Shown one piece after another: positions 11,201 to 19,076 of a DNA stretch of 27,164 bases; within the stretch, counting starts at the first letter, position 1; every line of letters begins with the position of its first letter. The DNA is from Rhizophagus sp. LPA8_4_AMF (taxonomy: Eukaryota; Glomeromycota; Glomeromycetes; Glomerales; Glomeraceae): NCBI GenBank assembly GCA_021464525.1, contig JADRCO010000745.1, forward strand, positions 1 through 27,164, read 5' to 3'. The notes under the pieces are model-generated. The model was not told the origin of the DNA. It did not search any database and worked only from the letters and a program-made list of their open reading frames with translations. Made by a program: the position numbers and the translations under genes.

Positions 11201-11744
11201 ATAATTTTTCAAAATAAGACTTAAGTGCTGCTTCAATTTGGTACTTATCATCTTCATTCAAGTTTTTACATTCAAATGATGCTATTACAACAGCCCCCCA
11301 TTTTATTCCTATCACGACGTGAGTGGCATCTGTGTTACTGAACCCGTCAGTAGAAATGCATGCTTTAACATCATCACGATAAATATTCAAATTTTCTTCA
11401 ACTGTAATCATCCTGTATATTAAATTGCCTTTCACAGTTCTGAAACTTTCCTTTACATCGCCTAAATACTTTCCTGAACCCTCTAAAGTAGTTAGTCCTG
11501 CGAGAACGCTTAATTTTAGCTCAGCTTCAACATCTAACTTATTAAATTTTTCTACATATGAATCCTCATATTCATAGAATAATTCGCTATTGGGTATGTC
11601 AATTTGACTTAAGGAGCCATTTGGAAACTTTGATTTCAATATCGCAGTTCCACAGAATGTATCTCTCACGGCATTATATAGAGAACCAATAAGTGCGGAT
11701 CTCCCAAGTGACTTTCGTCGTATAACTTTATTTGCAGTGTCCAT
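8205..11744 (-). CDS. GTPase gene A: MACPF/SNTX-like N-terminus, Cys-rich modules, P-loop GTPase, coiled coils
   Basis: The protein has 1179 residues and no intron. Residues 1 to about 290, from the LGRSALIGSLYNAVRD motif through LEGSGKYLGDVKESFRT and THVVIGIKWGA to LPSYAIQY and VEYILYPLSGL, follow the motif order I associate with the MACPF-like and adjoining helical part of stonustoxin-family proteins. This is recognised from pattern only. A helical segment follows. C510-H560 is a nine-Cys zinc-type module. The GTPase domain has a P-loop GEIGVGKST (590-598, K596), a G3 position reading DTPS (679-682) instead of DTPG, and a G4-like TNARG at 746-750. C916-H983 is a second Cys/His module ending CKVCGCKWDKHMH. 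Coiled coils lie near 870-905 and 990-1140. The layout recalls immune-type large GTPases and NLR-like proteins; function is unknown. The missing G3 glycine may impair hydrolysis. Confidence 0.88.
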   Translation of the reverse strand: MDTANKVIRRKSLGRSALIGSLYNAVRDTFCGTAILKSKFPNGSLSQIDIPNSELFYEYEDSYVEKFNKLDVEAELKLSVLAGLTTLEGSGKYLGDVKESFRTVKGNLIYRMITVEENLNIYRDDVKACISTDGFSNTDATHVVIGIKWGAVVIASFECKNLNEDDKYQIEAALKSYFEKLSPSTSKNDNINAEKNQPNLMNCFSMTFLGDAVPYNKKFPQSFDEAKKVMTELPSYAIQYNNGKGFPVEYILYPLSGLAKLVLSTQNTIVNSMIRELNEEIVLKIEHVFNGLLKPKQMLNDLFNDAKSISNLIPDNIFDEINNHVQEFRLEEVKFKKEFAENLVIVRSGKSNIDELERIMKKFQKGVLSKSSIMAFIDRYRSVSTKADLVLALKTKKVEYLDKNSTIENILRRSSINHIYKLIDQDIINVSSSTVHDSVNSNEESIVTDPKKCPEIKSPDRPVIHYIGGSLESFDYYNDNNIASNLVKFDVSNSRPIDDPSDKMRLAIPCPHVDCPHTICNWRCFNCEQDIEYGYNRYFYCGCGESEITSCKFRCNSPYHNVGYVSFESNTLNNLLPAAPPEEINILLLGEIGVGKSTFINAFVNYLKFDTLEDAKAGNMEVLISSKFTITDDNYETKTIKIGNDDTNERLENIGMSSTQECKSYVFQAAENKIVRLIDTPSIGLDQDKKNFVNILKYISHHRYLNGICILLRPNDPQLNAVKFCIQELLSHLHRNAKDNIVFCFTNARGTFYRPGDTLPPLKKQLSDLKERCSVEIKVNHDTVYCFDNESFRFLAAIKEPGILFTDADEKKFSESWKKSVDESLRLILYLVKRPPHMVKDTLSLNNSRNIGNMVILLSRPLAEIGQLIQTNIKLIKEQQNVIANSNQTIEELKDQLYIQQINLEPVTLGYQRTVCTSNSCVRLLHIDQTDIKKVDYITHCHPHCYLDDVTCNKLNNTALKECEVMNSDGICKVCGCKWDKHMHIDYENEKIAKKIIDQNVELQISKKKSDQETKKAIIEDYQKRVIQLQTEQHTINKISLKFAQFLRQNAIAAFNDAYADYLDHFINEEKIKKSADPNRYDDEILKGLEATKRSYLEQIEVIKKAIENNDPSMPTISPNDIANLEQQLYNLQINGHTLKKIKNAAERNQTSAFKYKEKTNSKKLKLRFKSSIFAKKFI

Positions 11745-11772
11745 TATTACAAAGTTTGATGGTCTGATGGAG

Positions 11773-11839
11773 ACACAGAATATGAAAATTAAGTCATTTT
11801 AAACGGTTTTCTCATGTTGTGTATCATGTAACCTTACAC
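11773..11839 (-). promoter_or_regulatory. Conserved 5' flank of GTPase gene A
   Basis: About 65 bp immediately upstream of the start are nearly the same as 22737-22802 upstream of gene B. They include GTGTAAGGTTACATG followed by a TACACAACATG-like word. Similarity stops abruptly at 11839. The block probably carries the core promoter or 5' UTR, or it is simply the end of the duplicated segment. Confidence 0.5.
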
Positions 11840-14800
11840 CAAATCAAAGTTTATGCCTTTTTGGGAAGAAATGACGATTGACGAATTTCAAAAATTTGAT
11901 AGCCGTGATATATTTTTTTTAACTGCGCATTATATTTTCCAATTTCCATTGTTCAACTAAGCTAGAAATTAACAATTTTAAAAGTGACACTACTAACGAT
12001 TGAATGTTTTTACTTTTTTGTTAAAGATCTGCGATGAAATTATTATTATTATTTTTTATTTTGAACTTTAACTTTTACATTCTAAGTGATTAGCTGTATA
12101 TTTGCTAATTACCAAATATTCTATAATCGTCTGTAGAGGTTGGAACCGGTTAATGTTAACCGGTTATTATAGAGTTATTAGGTACAGAGTTATTAGGCAC
12201 GGAGTATAGGTGGGTGTTGGATTATTGGCTGTCATTGTGCCATTGCGTGGCACATGACAACAATCAAATAATATCTTACGTGATCATGATAAGTTGATCA
12301 ATTTTGCCCATAACCGGCATGGGGATACCGGATATAGTTTCTTTAATCGGTTAATCTAAATTGATCATAATTCTGGTCAGATTTATCATTTTTTTTAATT
12401 TATCAATAACAGTACAGTATCACTAAATATGTATGTATGCAAAATCAAAATCGCAATTTACAGCCGAAAAAAAATTATTGGCTTATGATTACGTGAGTGG
12501 ATGACCACTAATTTTCAAAGTGTGTAGAAATACATTGCCCTTCGCTTCGCTCCGGACAATAGTAAAAAAAAAATGAAACGATCATTTTTGTATCGTTTCT
12601 CTGCTGATCTCAAAAATTGGGATGATAATAATCTGTCATATTGGATGCATCAAATTACTTTTAATATTATAAAAATTAGCATTCAACAAACGCACAAATA
12701 AAATAAAATTTTATCTATGGACGTGGTATGATTTCTTTCTCACTGATGGAATAAATTTTTATGTTAGATTTGGAAATTTTCGATTTTTTGATGCTTCAAT
12801 TCATTGTCATCATTTCTTTATTTTGCTAATTTAATTCTAGAATGATAAGAGTTGAAGATAAAAAGAAAAAGAACACAAATGGCACGCTGGGATCATTTAT
12901 TATTTCATAGGAATAACATCGGAAATTCCTAACAATAATATCCATACGGGTACATGATAGCTATGTACAATCGTCACCAAATTGCTACATATTCATTATT
13001 AATCAGCTTAGATCAATTGAAATGATATGGCTATTAAGAATATTAGGAGAATTATCAATATGAGGGGATTAAGAGAATTATAAAATTGAGAATCAAGGAT
13101 ATTAATAATTGGAATATCAAAGGAAGAAAATTAAAAATTCGCAAATAAAAAGAAATCATCTTGTGGGAATGTGGGATTGTTCACATTAATATATTATTTA
13201 GCGCAGTTTCTTTTTTTATTATTTACATTATTAATTATAATACGTTTTAGCACGAGAAAATTATTGGCATGGTAATTATAAAATTAAGCGTTAAAGAACT
13301 AAAATAAAAAAAATTATTATGAACATTTATACGTTTCTTCCTTTGTTAATTTGTTTAATTTGTTTATATTTTATTTTTTTCTTTTGTTTTCTTCGATAAT
13401 ATTAATATCGACATGTCGTATTATCGTCAGCAATGATAAGCTTTGATATTAATTATTATAAACTATGTTCAAGTTTATTATGCCTAAAATGATGGATTAA
13501 GCTAACTGGATCGCAAGTCCTTTTTGGGGGGTTTTTTTTATACAGAACTGTGGAACTGTGAGACAAATTTTAGTTATCGTGTCGCGTCCGCTTTTTGTAA
13601 TACGATAATGATGATTCGTCATATTGACTATTTTTCTGAACCTGAAATCAAGTATTGATACGCAAAATTTTAATAGATCTTGGGTTCGGTTGAAAATTTC
13701 AAACTCATCCATAAAGGAATAAGCCTTCTCAGTTTAAAATAAATAAGTATATTATACATATACTTCTTGCATCTATATATTAAACTCTATTTTTATAATT
13801 TTGATTTATGCGTGCATGAACTCGAATTTTACTTACTTTGTCGTACACATCAAAAAGTTTGCGTTAAACTTTGAAAATTGAATTATATGCTTTTAATAAA
13901 TTATTATTCCTACTTTTCTAGTTATTTTCTGAATTATATGTTTTATATTATTATCTTCATTTTTCTTTTTTTACAAAGAAAGTATTAGATGACATTCTTT
14001 GTTAATTGCACTTTTTTTTAATTCTTGCATTTGCCTTACTTATTTTATTAAAGGGTTAAACAGTGTATAATCTGAATAAAATTATATGTGCATACGTGCA
14101 CCTAAGAAAAATTTTTGTGCACGTTTAAAGAATTTAAAAATAAAATGATGTCATGACTTTATGTTAATTAAAAATCTTTTGTGATAATAACGCACATTAG
14201 ATTTTAAAATTGTGCAAAGTGCAAACTAAAAAAAATGTGCACATAAATTTTACAAAATTTTATATTGGGAACCTATAATACAGTATAAATACAGAATTTA
14301 GTTTTTTACCGTTTGTAAAGTACCTAGATATTATTCAGGAATCTGATTAGAAATGTTGCGTGCGTGAGGGTTGAATGAAAGACCACTAACAACAAATAAA
14401 AAAGTAAATTGCAAAAATTAGTTACAAAAAAAAGCAAAAAGACAACTAGTTAATAACAAGTGAAAAAGAAGTATCATTATTAGTGTTTATATCTCGTGAC
14501 TTTCTTATCAGTTAATAGTACGCTTGTTATTTCATATATCATTTTGCAAAACTAAAATATGCCGAGAGAAGGATAAGAGGTATCGTTTGTTAAACTCTTG
14601 CGCAATAAATTACATATCACATGATACGTGTAATTACATATGGTTCGCCCGTAATACAATATGATAGGAGGTACATAGTCTATTAGACTAACATTCCTCC
14701 AGGTAAGCCAGTTCTCCTTAATGTCCCTGCCGCCAGTTTCTCCGCCATTATTAGTCCATTTATACAAAATTTTTTGCATTTACCTACTTATTAACCATGA

Positions 14801-15742
14801 AAACTAAAGTACGCATCAATTTATTATATAAACTTGGAAAAAATCATAAAATCTTTTAATGTAGACTAGTTCGTTGCAACGGGATCAATGAATATGATAA
14901 TAATATTTTTGACCTATATTGAAATTTGGATATTATATAATATTAATACAGTAAGTAGTTTAGAGTTTTAATTTATTTATAATGATTATTAATTGTACTA
15001 ATTATTTAGAAAAAAAATTATCAATTATCAATTTTATTTTATTTTTGTTGGATATATTTGTTCTAACTAAAAAATCATACGAAACATTTATTCAAATAAA
15101 AATTATATTACAGCTGACCTTGATCCAACCTAAAAGGAGAAAAACCGAAAAAAATTATTATAAAAAATAATTAGGAAAAAAATTTATTATTAAATACGAG
15201 AATCGGAAAAAAAGGCGCTTACCGTAACACCGCAGCATAATTTGATCACTGATCTAAAAGACAAAAATAAATAGCAATATACTTATGTAACGATAATAGA
15301 AAAATATATAAAAAATCATTAGGTTATGAAGGAAAAAAAAAATTTCGAAACCAACCCGAAGTTTGAAAAAAAATTGAAAAAATCTATTTTTCGTTAGTCA
15401 TTATAAGTCAAAATTTTATTAGCCACATAAATCTCAACTGATTGGTTACTTGGTTATTGGAACTTACGGTACATATGACCCAAATAGTATACTAAACGTC
15501 AGTTAGATTTTACGTAACGTAAATTACGTGTGTGTTATATTTTATAAACCTGTATCAAATTTTAACAATTGGTAAATCATTAGACCATAGTATCGTAAAA
15601 ACTACAATCATTTAAATATTAAAATGAGTATAAAAGAATTCTGATATCCTAAATATAGTAATATTCATAAATAATTGAACAAATAAATAATAAGAAACGC
15701 TTTTAATAGATAAGGGGAAATTTATTTTAAGCTAACTTTGAT
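11840..15742. other. Gene-free region between the GTPase copies
   Basis: No gene is supportable. Short frames at 13497-13712, 14552-14779 and 14982-15170 lack recognisable motifs or introns. A less A+T-rich patch at 12120-12350 has repeated AACCGGT and GAGTTATTAGG words and may be transposon debris. The word TTCGCTTCGCTCCGGACA at 12541-12558 stands out by composition but I cannot explain it. Confidence 0.5.
12144..12165. repeat. Perfect 10-bp inverted repeat
   Basis: AACCGGTTAA and TTAACCGGTT flank a two-base TG centre. It could be a binding site for a dimeric regulator, or a transposon terminus. No gene start lies nearby (gene A begins 400 bp away). Confidence 0.6.
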
Positions 15743-16006
15743 TAAAATATGTAATAATAAATTGACAAATAAATAAAATTAAAATAAATCTATAAATAAA
15801 TAATTTAATAATAAATCTATTGATAGATATATAAATAAATATAACAATAAATATCCTTAAGGATTCCTTAATGCAAATTTAGGATCTTTAAGGATTCTAT
15901 AAAAATTTTATGATAGGGAATCCTCGCTGGTGGGGAAGGTTCGTTAGGGATCCTTACTAATTATGGGATTTTTGGAATCCCTAAGGATCCGCGCCCAAAA
16001 CATTTA
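15743..16006 (+). repeat. Left terminal inverted repeat of the transposon
   Basis: It pairs with 17394-17657. The inner half is the better conserved: CAATAAATATCCTTAA, TTTAGGATC, GAATCCTCGCTGGTGGG and ATTTTTGGAATCCCT all recur in the partner. The outer boundary, near AAAATATGTA, is approximate because the sequence becomes simple A/T repeats. Confidence 0.75.
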
Positions 16007-16284
16007 CTGATGATAAAAAATTATAAGAAATAAATAAGCGTGCTGCATATGATGATGTACAAAAATTTTGTAATGACGTCGTCTTATGAAAACAATAAGC
16101 AATAATTTTTTATTAACAAGATTGACTAATTAATACAAGCTATATTTTTACAAATTAGTTATTTGTTGTACATCACACTAATCATAATTTCTTAGCAATT
16201 ATAAAATAAAAAATGGTAGTTGTTTAGGTTTAGCTTTCTTAACCAACTTATTCATGTTCCAAATTATGAAATTTCATCTTACGT

Positions 16285-17193
16285 TCAATTATAGTCGTAA
16301 TTGGATTTTTCGCTGCTACTACCGGAAGTTTGAGATTCAGTCTCAGAATGGAACGAGACAACTTCAGTTTCTGTATCTGGTATGGTTGGAGGTTGATCTG
16401 TTAATTGATTACCACAAAATGATGCTATTATTAATAGTTAATCTTACATGTAGTTGAGTCCAAGACCTCCCGTGCTTGTGACAGGTAATGTTCAGCTTTA
16501 AGATATTTCTTGGCTTTTTTAACTGCAGTATATTTATAATCCCAATCATCATCCTCTGGACAATAATATAATTTGCAGATTTGTACACGGAATTCTGTTT
16601 TTAAGACATTTAATTATTGGATTAATGATTTTTCCAATTCTTTCTGTATCAATATCGAAATTAGTTGAATGTCGTTTCCCCCTTTGCTTTTCCCGTCTTT
16701 CATTTCTTTTAATATTTCTTACCCATCTCTAAAAAAAAAGAGGAATTAAAAAGAGGCGTGAGTTAGCAGTTCGTGAAATATGACCAAAAAACAGTTTGCA
16801 CCTAGTACTCTCAGCAATAAAAGGGTTAACCTCTAACAGACAAGTTGTTTGATGTTTAAGAAAGGTACTTAGTCGGTTCTTCCTCCAGAACCAGATCTTA
16901 AACAGGAAAATTACAAACAGCTTGAAAGTAAAATGTACTTCCCTTTCACGGTTTGTACCTGTACAATACTTTCTTGACTCACAACCTCTGATACTTACAT
17001 TCCAATCATTAAGTATGTTTGTTGCTTTTTCGCGGAGGTGAGAGTTGATGGTGGTTTTATTAAAATGTACTAAATATGTTTTGATTTTGGATAATATTGT
17101 ACTTAGGCTTTTGTCTTTATTTTTGTTTATATAGTAATCGCAGACTTCTTTACAAGTCCATTTTTCAGTTGGCTCATTACTAAAAAACTCCAT
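16285..17193 (-). pseudogene. Broken gene inside the inverted-repeat element
   Basis: Coding-like pieces run along the minus strand. The first (from ATG 17193) is basic and helical and includes KWTCKEVCDYYINKNKDKS and NSHLREKATNILNDW. A second piece begins after a TTTTTTTAG acceptor at 16729 (RWVRNIKRNERREKQRG). A third needs a frame change to read on (CPEDDDWDYKYTAVKKAKKY). A last Ser/Thr/Glu-rich piece (PDTETEVVSFHSETESQTS) ends at a TGA at 16285. The only plausible intron joints do not keep phase, so the gene is probably dead. I do not recognise the family; it may be a captured host gene or an element-encoded protein. Confidence 0.5.
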
Positions 17194-17393
17194 AATTGCT
17201 AGTCACAAGAAAAAGAAACTAAAAATGGTTTAATAGGTACAGACAACAAATTATACTTTTTTTTTATGACGAGTCATTAGAATCATTGATCACTGATATT
17301 TATTACATAAATTACGCGAATTACGCGGATAAAAAATCGCTGTTAATCAATTGGATCAGCTATAATCAGATCAGGTGACGATTTATTGATGTA

Positions 17394-17657
17394 GTAAATT
17401 TTTTGGGGCGCAGATCCTCAGGGATTCCAAAAATCTCGTAATTAGTGAGGATCCCTGCTAAGGAACCTCTCCCACCAGCGAGGATTCCTTATTGAGAAAA
17501 CTTCTATAGAATCCCTAAGGATCCTAAATTTAACATTAAGGAATCTTTAAGGATATTTATTGTATTTATTTTATTTATTAATAGATTTAATATTATTTAT
17601 TTATGTATTTATTTAATTTTTATTTATTTATCTATACATTATTTAATACATATTTTT
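17394..17657 (-). repeat. Right terminal inverted repeat of the transposon
   Basis: It is the reverse-complement partner of 15743-16006, with scattered substitutions and small indels that indicate an old insertion. Confidence 0.75.
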
Positions 17658-17789
17658 CCGAATTAATAAAATATAGACAATAATTAAAAAAGATCTATTT
17701 CGATTACAAAAAAAATTATAAAAAGAAAATTATAAATCAAATAGGAATTTTGCAAATCATGCATAGTTGAGATACTGTAGTTTAAATAA

Positions 17790-18720
17790 ACACCGTCGGT
17801 CTGAAAAAAACACCTAATAAAGAAGAAAAAAAAACAATGAACAGTTAGAAGTGTTCGTCAAATTAAAAATAAATTAAATAATTTTTGTTTTTACTTGCCG
17901 GTATCCGAATGTTATTCTATCATTACTTTTCATGTCACAAAAGATAATGTGAGAATATTCTGCTGCTTCATTATAAACACAATATCTGGACGCTTTTTTT
18001 TCAAAAAGAAATAAAAAACGAACAGTTGGTAATGTTCGTTAAAATAAAAAAAATTGAAATAATTTTTTACTTTTTACTTTGTCAGTATCCCCACGTCAAA
18101 AAAAGCCTAAAAAAAGTCTAAAAAAAAAGAACAAACCGAACAGTTAGTAGTGTTCATTAATATAAAAGAAAAAATTATTTTTTTTTTACTTACCAATTCC
18201 ACGTTAAGAGACTCGAAAAATCACCTAAAAAAAGAAACAAAACGAATAATTAATAATATTCGTTAATGTAAAAAAAAAATCGAAAAAACATAATCATTTT
18301 ACTTACCGATCTTACATACATTAAAGAGAGACTTGAAAATCACCTAAAAAAAAAAAAATAAAATAAAATTAGTAATGTTCGCTATGAAAAAATATTAAAA
18401 AAAATTTTTATTTACCGATATTCCAAGTCTAAAGAGAATTGAACAAACTGCCTAAAAAAAACGAACAATTGGTAATGTTCGTTAATATAAGCAAAAAGAA
18501 AGGAAACTAATTTTTTTTTTCTTACTTGCTGGTGTTCCACGTCCAGAAAGACTTGAAAACCGCCTACGGTATCCTACATCCAGAAAATCGAAAAACTGTC
18601 TAAAAAAAAGGAGGGAAAATGAACAGTTAATAATGTTCGTTAAATAAAAAAAAAATTAGAAATTTTTTTTTACTAACCGAATACATTCCAAGTCCAGAAA
18701 GACTTAAAAAAACGCCTAAG
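17790..18720 (-). repeat. Degenerate tandem array of about 100-180-bp intron/mini-exon-like units
   Basis: Seven to eight units repeat in the same orientation. On the minus strand each unit has, in order, a T-rich tract ending TTTTTTTTAG, a 29-38-nt block of consensus GCGGTTTTCAAGTCT then GGACGTGGAATACCG, and a GTAAGT-like donor. An A/T spacer and the 20-nt hairpin CGAACA-loop-TGTTCG with a TACTAAC-like loop follow. The blocks lie at 18678-18715, 18567-18599 fused to 18530-18563, 18416-18451, 18307-18343, 18194-18224 and about 18078-18106. Two donors are GCAAGT, one is GTTAGT, one is GTAAAT, and one is lost (CAAAGT). Either this is an array of duplicated mini-exons in a decaying gene, or a minisatellite that happened to capture splice sites. 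Exon lengths are not constant modulo 3. Confidence 0.72.
17899..17993 (-). pseudogene. Longer exon-like block at the end of the mini-exon array
   Basis: This block ends in the array's GGATACCG word followed by a GCAAGT donor, but its body is longer and encodes an open, protein-like stretch (RYCVYNEAAEYSHIIFCD, then MKSNDRITFGYR). It lacks a good acceptor (AAAAAAAAG only). It may be the ancestral exon whose 3' end was multiplied to make the array, or an unrelated exon. Reading through the next intron joins in phase to an open frame beyond 17813. No family recognised. Confidence 0.35.
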
Positions 18721-18917
18721 AACCAAGTTCTCGAACTGGCTCAATCAGTTCATTCATTAATATTAATTTGGAACCAGGGCGGAACTAAAGAATCTGTAAT
18801 CTAACCAAAAGAAATACAAAATTAAATTATCAACATTGTAAGCATTGTAACTATTCAGCAGTACTGTTTATTTTAGAGAAATGTAATTCAACATAATTAT
18901 GTTTAAACCAAATAAAT

Positions 18918-18923
18918 TTTATT
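18918..18923 (-). terminator. Possible polyadenylation signal of GTPase gene B
   Basis: AATAAA on the minus strand, about 155 nt past the stop, lies in 3' flank that matches gene A's 3' flank around its own AATAAA. Confidence 0.3.
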
Positions 18924-19076
18924 AATATAAAGTAAAACACAAGTTAAGCAAATAAATATAAAACCAAATTAAAAAAATAAAAAATGTTAAAACTTGGTAT
19001 CGAAAAAAGATATTTAATTAAGATCAATTAACACATAGTTAAATGTTAATATTCTGTCATGTTATGTGAAAATGGA

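Larger units (their letters stand above)
7850..11839 (-). repeat. GTPase duplication, copy A (about 4 kb)
   Basis: This segment aligns in direct orientation with about 18722-22802. Shared sequence begins in the 3' flank near CCAAGTCTCAAACTGG, includes the run ATTAATTTGGAACCAGGG at 7889, and covers the gene. It ends in the upstream flank at GTAACCTTACAC (11839). Beyond that point the copies diverge at once. The left boundary is approximate. Confidence 0.85.
15743..17657. mobile_element. Decayed DNA transposon with long terminal inverted repeats
   Basis: About 264 bp at each end are imperfect inverted repeats of each other. They read outward from a CGCGCCCAAAA/GGGGCGCAG inner edge, through GGATCC-rich sequence such as AATCCTCGCTGGTGGG, to AAATAAATAAA-rich outer ends. 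The 1.4-kb interior holds a broken gene on the minus strand. The long inverted repeats fit a Mutator-like or similar cut-and-paste element, but I saw no transposase motif and no clear target duplication. The alternative is two copies of a smaller repeat inserted in opposite orientation. Confidence 0.6.

Noticed and set aside
8205..11744. Assigning gene A as a toxin gene
   Set aside because: Only an N-terminal fold-family resemblance is visible; there is no signal peptide, and the GTPase, zinc-type and coiled-coil parts point to an intracellular protein.
13497..13712. 71-codon frame on the minus strand
   Set aside because: Composition is not implausible, but it has no recognisable motif, no homologue in the window and no splice context; left as unproven.
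14552..14779. 75-codon frame on the minus strand in a less A+T-rich patch
   Set aside because: No motif, and neighbouring sequence shows no exon structure; more likely transposon debris read by chance.
17790..18720. CRISPR array
   Set aside because: Units are eroded, spacers are A/T-rich and related to each other, and the setting is eukaryotic; splice-signal order explains the pattern better.
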